Shown here: positions 50,600 through 62,539 of the stretch, piece after piece
Layout: each line of letters begins with the position of its first letter
Numbering within the stretch: the first letter of the stretch is position 1
NCBI GenBank assembly: GCA_021234155.1
Contig: JAJEKV010000002.1
Span: 20,335,761-20,399,760, forward strand
Length of the DNA stretch: 64,000 bases
Direction: 5' to 3'
Origin: Isoetes taiwanensis
Lineage: Eukaryota > Streptophyta > Lycopodiopsida > Isoetales > Isoetaceae
Translations under genes and position numbers: made by a program
Notes under the pieces: model-generated
The model's database searches: none
What the model saw: the letters and a program-made list of their open reading frames with translations, nothing else
What the model was told of the DNA's origin: nothing

Positions 50600-51010
50600 A
50601 GCTACTGCAAGCATTCATGAATGTAGCTGCTCTAGAGGCAGGCAGGGGCATTCATGAAGAGATTGTTGATAATGGGTTCAATTTGACATTATGTATGCCA
50701 AATATGGCAGCATCAAGGAGGCATACAATGTCTTCGAATACTTGCCAAGGATGGATATAATCATGTGGGGCCAATGTTTAAGCAACACATGAAAAGCCAT
50801 GTCAGAATCTGCAGGAAGAGCCCAACGAATTTGGATACATACTCAGTGAACATGACCCTATTGTAGAAACTGCCCTGATTTACATGTGTTGCAAGTGTGG
50901 CAACTCCAGTTGAAACGGAATATGACATCTAGCAGAAACGTGTTTACAGTCAAATGAATACGAAGTGCTCCAGCTTTTAGATATGATGCTGCTTGCCATT
51001 AGCTTAGTGT
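50600..51010 (+). pseudogene. PPR protein fragment, copy 2
   Basis: Near 50620-50680 it reads NVAALEAGRGIHEEIVDNGF, then after a short deletion MYAKYGSIKEAYNVFEYLP and RMDIIMWGQCLS (50690-50790), then EPNEFGYILSEHDPIVETAL and IYMCCKCGN (to about 50905). These are consecutive PLS-type PPR motifs. Stops after WGQCLSNT and CGNSS end the frames. Together with copy 1 it forms a diverged tandem duplication offset by about 500-650 bp. Confidence 0.75.
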
Positions 51011-51109
51011 TACTCTTGCCTCATTAGTGAAGATCCAACTTCTACCTGCATGGATGCGATCAGCCAGAAGCCAATCTGAGTAACCAATTTCTTCATTGTG
51101 TACCAGCTT

Positions 51110-51210
51110 GGTGAACACAATCCCAATAAGGTCTGCCCAACTTGACCTGAACTTCAAGCCTGCACAATAACATGAAACGAATAATGACAAACCCATTACC
51201 AATGCATAAA
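51110..51210. repeat. Dispersed repeat, copy 1
   Basis: About 90 bp (AAGGTCTGCCCAACTTG, then TTCAAGCCTGCACAATAACA) recurs in the same orientation at 52917-53012 with about 90 percent identity by eye. Function unknown. Confidence 0.8.
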
Positions 51211-52916
51211 GAAGCAAAATCACAGACACCTAAAATAAAAAACATTCTTGGCTTGAAGTCTTAATATTCGCAGTTTGAACAATGGCCAAAGTCTTTCCCT
51301 TTATTCAGGTGAATAGAATAAACAAAACTTCAAACCTGCAAAGTGTCATTGCCTAAGCTTGCGTGACTACTTACTCTTTAAACAACAGCAAATGATGACG
51401 ATATCTCTTTCACTGATTGAAAAATGGTAGCCAAAAGAAAGGCATCATCATACATTCAAAATATGCACAGATGCTCAGTGCCAGAATGGGGTCTCGAATG
51501 GTTCTATCTTCTCTGAATCTTAGCACCACAATCTGCAAATGACACCATATCAGCTGTAACATGCAGATTCCATGCTGCAATATGCGTCCCTGCTTAGAAT
51601 AGAAAGCGTGCCATGTTGCATTAAAATAGCTTTGTGAGAGTTCTCTTCTATATAGCACAAAAGAACTGGCTTGGCAGATTTTAGTCATGCATTATGGAAA
51701 GCTCTATTTTATGCTGCCGTAACAATACATTTTATGCAATAAAGAGATAAAATACAATAAAACTCATAAGATGATTGCATCTTCAACGCCGCAAGATGCC
51801 TTTCTGTGGACTTCAGCTCAATGTAGCTACATTACAGGCAAGTGGAGCTCTTCAAATTAGAAAATCTATATGAAAATTGCAGGCACATTCCTGCATAGAC
51901 ATGGCATTCCTGCACCATTTGTTGAGCACGATATTGTTATAAGAACTCTATGAATCTATGATGTTCCCGTTGGAACTCAAACAAAAGAACCAGTTTATAA
52001 CCACCTTGCTCCAGAAATTCGAAGCCCAAATAATCCAGTGCCAGCAAAAGGCTTAAATCCATGGCATGCTCCTGAAATTATAGAACTTTGTATCACAGGC
52101 CTGATATTTGAAGAATCCAGTGCATGCAATGGCTCAAAATTAGTGGCCATGCGCTTGCCATCTTTGTGGAGCTCCAGTGCATTCATCCTACTTCTTCCTC
52201 TCCATCGAAGAATAAAATAAGGAAAACTTTGACACATATTTCAATTTGACAAAACTAAACTGTAGACTTGTATGGCATAGATGCAGCGATTAGATACGGC
52301 TGATGCAAGTTAAAACAAACAGAAAAATAACATCGAAGATCAAAGAAATAGACCAGCTCTTTATCATGAGAATAAAGCACAGAGTCTTTGACAGCTTACT
52401 TAAAGGTGAAAATCCATACAAACGTACAATGCTCTGATCTGTTTTCCAGAGATCACTGAAGAGAGTTGTTTAGCGTTATTTGCACCCGAACTGAAGAAAA
52501 AGATATAACATGCTACAAAGCAAGGATCCACATATTTGAAAAAAGCGAATTATCATAAATTCCACAAGTCGAAGTTCTTTTCAAACTATCCTAGACAAAT
52601 CATTTGTGCTTGATTCCTCTGTGGTTTCTCTCCTATGTGATTGATTCTTATCAACACCCATCTAAGATTTTGTAGTGCTATATAGAACAGGAAAAATGCA
52701 ATAAAGGGAAATAAAAAAAATACAGGTTTAGAATCGGTGCCATGTTTCTTCTAGAATCCAGTCGCACCACTGTATAGAGCCAGGACCTCTGCTTCGCTGC
52801 CTTCTCGAAGCTTTGCCAAATAATCCTAATAAGCCGCCTCCATTATCTTGCACTTTGGCACAGATCGCATGCCATGCAAGCCGAAATACCTAATCTAACC
52901 CTAACATTTTTGTTTG
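51211..52916. other. Intergenic region, no gene found
   Basis: AT-rich DNA with only short accidental frames. A 76-codon minus-strand frame (51229-50999) overlaps the dispersed repeat and the end of the PPR relic and has no family features. No RNA gene or mobile element is recognisable. Confidence 0.5.
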
Positions 52917-53012
52917 TCGGACACAATGCCAAGAAGGTCTGCCCAACTTGGACTGGACTTCAAGCCTGCACAATAACATGAAACGAACAATGACAAAGCC
53001 ATTACCAATGCA
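52917..53012. repeat. Dispersed repeat, copy 2
   Basis: Second copy of the repeat at 51110-51210, in the same orientation. The flanks are unrelated, so the shared part is limited to about 95 bp, unlike a simple segmental duplication. Confidence 0.8.
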
Positions 53013-54839
53013 TGTTACGTGTGGCAAAGTCCTAGGCGCTTCACAGTTTTTCCGGTCCAAAAAATGATTTTCCGGTTCCCAAAAAATAGAGTAGGATATA
53101 CGGCCGATCAAAAAAAGGGCGTATAAGGATTTAGCCGACTCATATTTATATGTGTAGGATTTTTTCCGGATAAAAAAAAAAGTTATAGGATTTTTTTTAT
53201 AAGGGTAGCTAGTATATATTTTCTTTATGGCTTACATTCCTACCTTAAGCTACCTCTAATAATTAGTATTACTAGCTACCTCTAATAATTATTAATTTAA
53301 TAATGGTAACGAAAAGGCCAATTAAAAAAAAAAAAGAAAAAAACAAAATTCCAAGCATCAGAATTCTTGGCGGACGAATTGAGAAACTCTTGGCGGACGG
53401 TTCGCTGGTTCGCTTATGCCGAATTGGATTCGGCGCCAAAATCCAGCAGCAATCCAGCAGAAATGCACATTTTCACAGGATTATGACTTGTTTATGTTAA
53501 TTTTGTTGCAATTTAATAGGAAAATCAACTGTTCTTTGTAGGCTATAAATTTGTTTTAATATCCTTTTATTTTTGAGATTTGAAGGAAATTTTCCGAACC
53601 AAAATTTTATTACTAGGATAAATCCCATTCAAATTTGTAGATGCCAGTTCATCCCACGCCTAGTAGGAAATTTTCCTGTTCGTTTAAAATACTTTGCCAT
53701 ATTGTTGCTACCGGAGTTCTCATGATCTTCGTTGGCATGTTCATTATTGCATGTTTCTTTGTATTCAAAGGCCAGGCTGAGATGTTCTTTTGTTACGCCA
53801 AGCATAGGATTGGATGCAGGTTCGAGGTGGTTCTGAAAATGCGGCTTCCTCTGGAATCTATATATTCTAAAAAACATGCCCTTTTATTTTAACGTTCTAA
53901 ATTTATGCCTGGAAAAATATGGACCATGGATTGGACCAAAGAGACATGGGGACAATCTGGACCGTCCATTAGGGCGGAGGGACATTGGGACGATCTCGAC
54001 CGTCGATCGGGTGGACAGACAGACGCCATGCTTTTATAATATATAGGAGGATTTTTCTATAAATATTTCTTGGACTCTAATCTAATAGGTCTTGGACTCT
54101 ATTGGGTTTTTAAAAAAAAAATAAAAAGGATGTGCGCCTTTGGTTTTGGCTTGCTCCTCTATGGTTTTATGCAGGGGTCTAGATGCCGTACAGGTGGCAT
54201 GATCTCTCATCAACATAGCAATCCCATGGAGAGAATGGTGGTGCGGTGCGTTGAAGTAAGAAAGCCATGGCATCGAAGCAAGAAAGCTTCAGATTCGAAG
54301 CAAGCATGATGGAGCCAAGCTTGGCGCCGAATTAAACTTTCAACGGATTTATTCTGGCTGCCCTACTTTAGAATACAAGCTTTGAATCCTGCTTCGAGTC
54401 CTGAAAGAAACGTTTAACTGCAAAAGAGCGCATAATCTCCAAACCCAGTTCTATTTGATCCGCTATGTTGTCTCACCTTTGTAACCAAGTTTGACGACCG
54501 AATGCTCCAAATTTACTCTCTGACATCGCTACCCATCATCACGTGTGCAAATTGAGCACTCCATCCTGTTTGTGCAAAATTCAGGACAATTCAAGACCTA
54601 GGCAAACAAACCTATCTGTCCTATCTCTGTCAAGCGCTCCATCTTCAAATCTTATCCAATCAGCCATCCTTGCAGCTGGAGCAATCCATTCTTTGCAAAA
54701 CAATCGTACCTCTCCTGTCTCCCTCAAGCGCCCATTTCTTTCTGTTCCATAACTAAGATCGAAGAAGAGACACTTGCTTTTCATGCTGCACAACCCAAAA
54801 TAGAAACAGTATGATCTTCAGCCGCACAAAAAGCACCAT
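53013..54839. other. Intergenic region, no gene found
   Basis: Contains poly-A/T runs (53170-53200, 53325-53345) and a GC-richer patch at 53930-54040 with repeated GACCGTC steps (GGACCGTCCATT, CGACCGTCGATC). No frame with family features. Confidence 0.5.
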
Positions 54840-55065
54840 TGAATGGCCACACCTCAAACGACCATACCTCAAATAACTATTTTCTAGATAAATATTTTTT
54901 TTCTTAAAAAGATGCAATTGATGACCACACTTCAAACAACTATTTTCTAAATAAATATTTCTCTAAACAAAAAACGTAGATGATGGCTACACCTTAAACA
55001 ACTATTCTTTAAAAAAGGTTGGGGGAGGGTTTTTAACAACTATTCTTTAAAAAAGGTTGGGGGAT
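54840..55065. repeat. Tandem copies of a dispersed AT-rich repeat
   Basis: CCACACCTCAAAC followed by AACTATTTTCTAAATAAATA occurs three to four times here (from about 54847, 54915 and 54990), degenerating into AACTATTCTTTAAAAAAGGT repeats at about 54999 and 55037. A single copy is at 43925, downstream of the coiled-coil gene. Confidence 0.75.
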
Positions 55066-57074
55066 TGCTTTTGTGCCAGACCGTATGACTTTCTTAGTTA
55101 TAACTTGGGGGCTTGCAGCTAGCCTTTATATTCTACATTATTGTAGTCAGGTACTTCTAAGCATGGCCTTCAGCATAGTTAGTTTTATAAAACAAGTGTC
55201 TTTGAAAAAGAACAGATTCTCCTTGCACATGAGTTGAGTTTTGTAGTGTTGCTTGCCTCTCTCAATTTTCATTCTCTTGCTCTCGTTTCAGTTTGTAGAG
55301 GTCATCTCTCCGCAGGTTTTGGTGATGTGTGTTTAGGTCCATCATGTTTGTTCCTTTAGTTTACTTTGACTTAGAGCTGAACATTGGTTATTAAAAGCCT
55401 TTGGCACCTTAATTTGTGCGAATTATTTTTTTGAGTACAGACCCTGCATTAGAGGGGGTATTGATGGATTTGAAGTTGAATGTGTTAAGATGTACTTACA
55501 ATAACTATTTTGGACCCTTAATGTTTACTAGTCTTAATGAGTTACGCGAGTTGTTTTCTAGTCCTCATCCCTCTTCTATTCCCTTTATTTATTTTGTTGA
55601 GTATAGCTTACACTTGTCAAATTGCTTATGATGCTTTTATATTATTTTATATTGTAATATCCTAGTTGTCATTTACTTTTGCAGATCTTCATTAATATAG
55701 ATGTTCAAATGCGTATCAAGGTTTGTCTTTAGCGTCCTCATTATTCCTTTAGTTTTCCTTACATCTTTTTGGTTCTAACAATCTTGCATTGAGTTGAAGT
55801 GCTATACTAAGTTTTGAGCTTCATGCGGCATTTTGAGCTTAAAATTGTTATGCATTTTAGCTATTGCTCAAGGGTATGTTTGGGAAGTGGTATGAGGATT
55901 TGGTCATTTTAGTAGTTGTGGGGGTTAATTCAATTGTCCTTGTTGCTACCCTGTGCAATTTGTGTCATGATCTTGTACAGTCGCTCTTCTTTTTATTGAG
56001 ATTTTAGTTGGCTTTAGTTTTGGCACATTCCTTTTTTCATCTTCCATGAGGTCTTGTCTTTATAGCTTGAGGGGTTGTACATATTTACAATTGTTGTCTC
56101 TTGAGTGGAATTTGCCTATTCAGTCAGTCTAGTTATTTGTTTGGAATATGACTCCTTCTTTGTGTACCTTATTCTTGTGAGATTGTACAGTTATTGAGGT
56201 TTTGCTATATGCAGTATTTTCAAGTTGCACTCTCATTGTTGATTGTTGATAGTTTTCTTCCTTTGAGATATGCCTTGTTCATGATTTTGTTAGTTGTATT
56301 ATCTAAATTAATCTTGGACCCGCCGGCATAAAATTTCTTTTTCATTTTTATTCATGGTCTTTTTCTAGTTGGCTCTTTCCTTTGCACTGTCCGTGTTTTC
56401 TCGCGATCAACTTTGAAAACCATTCCACTTCAGCTGACCCTTGTGTTTCATACAAGATCGCTCAGACTAGTGTCTTTCAAACCTTGCTTTTGCCTTTCTA
56501 GTAATTGCATACCTTCATCTTTTTGTAATGTTGTGTACGTATCATGCTTATATTATGGAGGTTTATAGCTTCAGTATCTCATTTCATGGTCTCTTCTCTT
56601 CATTCTTTACCAGCCTTTCATTCCATGGCATCTTCTCTTGATTTTTACCAACCTTTGTGTGCTCTAGATTGCGCATAAATTGATGTTGGGCTCCATTCTC
56701 TTGCCTTTGAGGTCAATTAGTTAGAAATCTCTCATGGTTGTTTTGTGGGTCTAATAGTCTCTTTTGCTGTGCTTTTATTAGATTGCCCCTCTTAAGGGGC
56801 AATTTGTTAAGGGGAGGATGGGTTTGAGTATCTTTTGACATATTATAGGCGTATCTCATGATCTGATGGCCATTATTACTGATCATTTTTCTGGCGGTCA
56901 ATTCTTTTTTTTTTTGTATTTTCTCGTATGAAGATGCCCTAAAGTTTTTCATGTTTTGGATGCGAGGATTTTTTACAGTGATTGAAAACTCATTTTGCCC
57001 TATTCTTTTCCCTAAAACAATTGGTTTATTCACCTTTAGACCGAGTGTTGTTTTTTTTTTTTTTTTTTTTTTTT
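55066..57074. other. T-rich intergenic region ending in a T24 run
   Basis: Strongly T-rich plus strand with no supported gene. It ends in 24 consecutive T at 57051-57074, which on the minus strand is a poly-A tract. A minus-strand frame (57033-56713, 106 codons, Lys/Asn-rich) lies on the far side of the tract and has no known family. The tract could be the tail of a retroposed sequence lying to its right (minus strand), or slippage. Confidence 0.4.
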
Positions 57075-59270
57075 AGCACACAAGCCCTACCGGGCTTCCA
57101 ACCCTTTCTGCAATTCTAGCCTATCCACGAGTCCATTCCACATCATCAAAATATGATGTGGCAACAGTCCAAGCCATCGGATCTTTAATTTTATGAATCT
57201 ACGGATATGAAAATTAGAAAAGCCAGGGAAAATGACTTGTGGAGATGGAATGGGTCACCAGCCTAAGTTCCTTCTAAGAGGCATCTGTACTTTTTTTCCC
57301 CTTCTATATATTTCCTTCATCTACTTTTGATTTCTATAAGGAAAAAAAAATCCTTATAGCTCCATAGATGGGCTTCCCTTCATTTCGTACCAGCACCTCC
57401 GAGATTGCTTATCTGTTCCTTGCAGGGTGAGCTTGCTCTGGGTAAGTCTTTATCGATTTTTTTTTGTCAAAAGCGTCGACTTATGGATAGGACCAATGAA
57501 TTCCCGTTTCTCAACTCGCAGTCATGGCATCGGATGCTTAGTTCTTGTGCTCTATCCTATCATTTAACATCTATAGGGCATTCTATTACAATCTCAACCT
57601 AATTGGTGATTGAATTGATTTATAATATGGACTAGTCTTCTAGCAGAGCTTCTTAAAAAAATCGTATTGTTGCTTTATAAGGTCTGGACATTATGAACAT
57701 ACTCGTAGCAAATCATAGCATGGTCGTTTTTGAATCTTAGCGCTGAATCCATATGCTTCATGTTATAACAGCTGGTCAGGATTGCAGCACAGATATGTCA
57801 AGCAATATTGATGATGTGGGCATGTCTCTTGACACTTACCAAGTTGCAGAGAGGATATGCTATGGAGGAGAAGGTACTCTCTTCACAGTTGCTCGACCAT
57901 TTTCTGATGTGGGTATTTAGTGTTGTTTATTCACTTTGTATGTTTCTCATAAGCTCCTCTTTCTGAAGGGATTTGCCGAATTTCAATCGTCTTTTTGGGT
58001 TTTGTTAGATGCATGCATATATGTCGGTTGCCTCAGATCAAATCTTGTGTACTCGTTCACAACATCAAGACATTGGTATAGGTATGACAAAATTATTTAT
58101 TCTCTAGCCGACCATGTTAAGCAATTATTCTTGTTTTTAATATTTCCTTCTTAAATGTTTGCTTGCATATACAAAGCGGATCACGAGATATCTTAGAAGC
58201 ACATCATAAGTGAAACATTCTGCTCTAAATTATGATGCTCATTTTAATATAAGAGAGGCTAAGCTTATGAGACGTAATCCCTTGTGTAGTTGAAACTAGC
58301 CTCCAATATGGTGCATCGGGCTTTAATTTTCCTATAGATCTCAGTCTAACTTATGTGTTTCGCACAATAGTTTTGTGCAAGACATCAACAAAGCAAATCA
58401 AGACGTTCTGAGCTTTACTTCTATTGCCCTTCATTCCGTACAAACCACGTCAGCTGCTCAAAATATCACTCCCCTCTTTGGTCAGCAACAAGGATCATTC
58501 TTACGATTATGATTTATGAGGAAAATACATCTTGACATTGTTCGGCATATGTTATTCTGCATATGGTACATTGATTCTCACTCCTGAAATTTGAAAGCTA
58601 TTTAGTCCATTTGTAGTTACAATGGACGAGTTGTGCATTTTACTGCAGACCTACATCTTTACACTAAGCAAGAAAGGTGTAATTGGATGAACATTAGTAT
58701 AAGTGGTGCCTTTAATTACTGTTTTAGTGCTGAAAATGAAGAATGCTTAAATTGTAAAACTAGGTAAGGGTAGTAGTGGCTGCACCAGTCTTTCCATAAT
58801 TCAGTGCCTCTTTAGATTCACAATTATTATGATCCGGGAATCATAGTTACTATTCGGTCTTGAGCGGGTTAGGAGAGATCAAGAAAGGCGTTAAGATTAC
58901 TTTGGTATAGATGGTATAATCTCCAAAAGGGTGCAGTGGATTTGGAATTTACAGGCTCTATATAGTCTGTTGGTTGAATTTGGCTATGCATACAGGCCTC
59001 TGTTTGCATCAGAGTTTGTAATGCTTCCCTCTTTAATCTCAAAAATCTGTAGCTGTTTTGCTTTTCTTGCTCTTTTCTGGTGAAGAATCTGTGTTGTCCA
59101 ACTCCGGCAGATCCTTTCCAAATTTAGACATATGTATTGACAAGGAATAGATGGTTTGGAATAAGCTCAACCACTGAGGATGGTAAGAAAGTGAGCTGAG
59201 GCTGAAAAGACAAAAGGCTTATAGTTTTTGCAATAGCCAAAGATTAACTATAATTTGGGTTATCCACAGC
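57075..59270. other. Intergenic, with two possible plus-strand exons
   Basis: Two segments look exon-like but are not proven. 57780-57888 follows a CAG acceptor and reads DCSTDMSSNIDDVGM, then SLDTYQVAERICYGGE up to a GGTACT donor. 58010-58075 follows TTTTGTTAG and reads HAYMSVASDQILCTRSQHQD up to a GGTATAG donor. Their phases do not join without an extra exon, and neither matches a family I know. The rest shows no features. Confidence 0.25.
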
Positions 59271-59319
59271 AGAGGCTTTGCAGAGCAGGTACAAGAACTA
59301 CTGTTGCAAAATCCGTCTT

Positions 59320-59850
59320 CAAAATAGGCAGCTGGTCTTCAAAATCCAAAGCTCCCTTCAACAAACAACAGACTGGTCTTCAAAATCGGCACTGGTCTTC
59401 AAATCGGCCTGTGATTTAGCATGGAAATCAGAAATAAGAGGCAGGTCTTCAAATAGGAAATGGGGCTCGGCCAAGCCCAGCTTCTCACAAACAAAAATTC
59501 AATCCTCAGAAACAGAAAGTTGCTCTGCAGCAAATGTTTTGCTCAAACTAAAAAGAATAAATAAGCTTCGCCTCTCTGCTAAGAATAAGAAGGAAGGATC
59601 ATTCGGCCGGACTATACACCTTGAGTACTCCATTTTGAACTTTTTACTGGCCAATCTTCGAAATCCGAAGCTCTTCTTCAACAAACAACTGGTCTTCATA
59701 ATCAGAATCGCAATCAGTCTTCAAAACATGGCACTGGTATTCAAAATCGGAATGGGAATCGAAACTGTTGTACCGCTCGTCAAAATCCGGCGCTCCTGCT
59801 ATGGCTTCAAGAATGCCCTGAAAAAAGAAAGCATGCAACAGAAATAGAAT
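59320..59850. repeat. Irregular repeats of a TGGTCTTCAAAAT motif
   Basis: CTGGTCTTCAAAATC-type motifs recur near 59332, 59374, 59392, 59445, 59690, 59716 and 59743, with spacings from about 18 to over 200 bp. The repeats keep a 189-codon frame open on the plus strand (59278-59847) and an 87-codon frame on the minus strand (59907-59644, acidic DFEYQ/DYEDQ units). Neither is likely to be a gene; long frames are a by-product of the repeat. Confidence 0.6.
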
Positions 59851-59959
59851 TGCATACGAAAATAGAAAAGGATTAATTCTAGCCGTAGACATTAACTTTA
59901 GGATCATTATAAATGGCTGTTAACATAGATCAAAAAATATCATAAACTAAAATAGATTT

Positions 59960-60070
59960 TTGGGGATTCTATGGAAACCTCCCCAAGTTAGCAAAATTGG
60001 AAACCTTCCCAGGCTTCATGGAAAGCTAGGGAGGTTTCCAAGAACAAAAATTTGGGAGGTTTCCATTTCT
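59960..60070. repeat. GGAAACCTCCC / GGGAGGTTTCC inverted motifs
   Basis: GGAAACCTCCCC (59974) and GGAAACCTTCCC (59999) face two copies of GGGAGGTTTCC (60030 and 60055), all within about 95 bp. A small imperfect foldback; function unknown. Confidence 0.65.
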
Positions 60071-60255
60071 TGGGACCCTAACCAAATTCGGGCATATATA
60101 ATTTGATCGATTACAGCATAGTGGGTTGCTTACACAATAGCGACTACATTTAGATTGGATCAAACAAAGATATTTTATCCTTCTATATACATGATTACTA
60201 GAAAAAAAAACCGGCTCCAAAAAGGGTCATTTCGAATTATATATATCTATTTTTC

Positions 60256-60384
60256 AGTAAAAAATGCAGAGTAAAATTGGTTTTTGGAATTATCTACGTT
60301 TTTGTACGGTTTTTTTCGGGTAAAAAATGCAGAGTAAAATTGGTTTTTGGAATTATCTACGTTTTTGTACGGTTCTTTTCCGGC
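60256..60384. repeat. Tandem duplication of about 64 bp
   Basis: GTAAAAAATGCAGAGTAAAA and the following 35 bp through TTTTTGTACGGTT are present twice in direct order, offset by 64 bp, and nearly identical. A recent local duplication; no gene is affected. Confidence 0.88.
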
Positions 60385-62539
60385 GAGACATGGGCACAGG
60401 TTCGAAGGCATGGCTATGCTCTCACGGTAGTTCAACAAGAAAATTCATGAACGGCCTTGGCTATGCTTCTACGCCGCTTCTTCCTCTCTGAATTTTGTGG
60501 CTTCTTTGTGGTGTCGTGTCTCACAGTTCCACAGTTCTTCTACAAAACACATATAGTTATATGGCGCACCTTTACTTTGGCGAACCGGACATAAAGAAGC
60601 TAGAGCTGCATACTGCTAGTTTCCGGTGGCTAAGCTATGAAGCCATTCTTGCCATTATATCTACGTTTTTCGATGCATGGGCACAGCTTTGAAGCCATGG
60701 CTACGTTTCCATCGCAGTTCCACAATAAAATTTCTGAGGGACTATATTCGTAAACGGCAGCGGCAACAAAGATGATGACGGCAACGGCAACATTTCTTCA
60801 CAGAGCCTAGTTTAGCGAGGTCGGTGTGGATTAAGAGCAGCCATGGCAATTTTTGTCACTTTGGCATTTGAAAACATTTAGGCCAACATCACTTCAAGGA
60901 AAGCTGTGTTGTTGCTTTTTTTTTTTATTTTCCTTCTTTTTTTGCAGATCCAAAGGCAGTTGAGTTGACCGATCATAACTTTGGTCTGGGTCTGCCCCTG
61001 ATCAAAATACCTTGATGCTTTCGGCTCCAAATCCGTGTGTTTGTTTAATTTGTGTCTTTTCAGGACTGTTCCATTGAATGCGTGAAACGATTTGCGGGTT
61101 GGACTTACAAATACAGAGGTATTTATTTACTGTCAATTCATGGCCTATGGCAAACTTCATGCTTTTAGAGATTGCAAGACTGTGTTGCTATGCAATGGGT
61201 TGTATCAAACTAATTTTTTAGCATCAAAATTCTGGGCAGATAAGAATATTCTGGCATATTTATTCTTATCAAATACTTGCACAGACTAAAATTTCTGCTT
61301 GCAATTCTTTAGGATAGTTTATTTGCTGAAACATAAAGTTATCCATTATTTCCGCCCAGATACAAAGTGTTTTGTATTCATTTGTGAGGTTTTTTATTAA
61401 TAGAAAGCTGGAACTTTAGAATATAACATTCTAATTCATTTGATCCATTCACGTAGATATGCCTTTTCGATGAAGCTGACGAACTCCATGGGATGCACAA
61501 CCGATGAATCACATAAACTTACGTTTGAGGTAATATCAATTGTGACTTTCTTAAAATGAGACATTACTTTTATCACCTTCTTGAATGGCATGAACAGAAT
61601 GATGGTCAGAAACATACCTTACCAAATTGTTAGGCAATATGTATGATGCCTGCAAGTTATGCCTGAAGAAAGCCATCAAACAAGATGTTCATTTTGTGGT
61701 ACCATTCCTTCCAATGTCTGCCTAGATATATTGGGACCTGCTGGAACTGCTGGATCCTGCTTTAAAACCCACTGTCTGCCATGCTTTTGGTCCAGCCTAG
61801 TTTGGAATTCTCAGGTCCCTAGCCAAAAACCTGCATGCATCTCTTGCTACATAAGATGAACTCCTTATGTCAAGAATCGAAGGCATATTTTTAAACTAAA
61901 ATGATTGAAGAATAGAAATTAAGTTATACGTATCTATAGGGCTGATATGAAGGTTGCATTTGTTGTATTTCCATGTTGGATCCATGCAGCTATTATTGCG
62001 CCCACCATATTTTGATTGTTGAATAACACAATGTATGGATCCTACAGCCTTCACAGTAATGATAATATGTACACATAACATATAGAGCCAAACTTGCACA
62101 AGAGTTGGTACGCGCAGAGCTTTGAAGTTCCATGCACGTAGCTTCTATTGCAATTTTATGATGGAGATGAGTACAGATTTGATGGTTTCTGCTTGAAAAG
62201 TGGGATAAGACAGTGGTTGCAGTGACAATTTGGTTGACACTGAAAGGAAGAAAGAAGTTTGATGACATTCCTAAGTTCCAGAGTTGACATATTCTTTGCT
62301 CTCATGCCATATCTTTGTCCTTCCCAACTTCATTATTTTGAGGAGGCTTGGGACTGTCCTAAAACAGTTCTAATGGTATGAGATGGATATCCAAAATCTC
62401 TTTGGCAGTAAAATACCCCTTCCCAGGAAGACTGCATGGGTCAATGGAAGGAGAAATTATTCCATTAGTTCATGTACAATTAGGAGCACATTGTAGCCCC
62501 TAGAGATGTGCATGAAGAAATGGAAAGGAGCTGAAGTAT
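60385..62539. other. Intergenic region, one weak exon candidate
   Basis: 61064-61118 follows a strong TTTTCAG acceptor, reads DCSIECVKRFAGWTYKYR and ends in a GGTATT donor; nothing nearby joins it in phase. A frame at 61659-61859 (MPEESHQTRCSFCGTIPSNV) contains a CxxC but no further zinc ligands in a family pattern. No supported gene. Confidence 0.3.
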
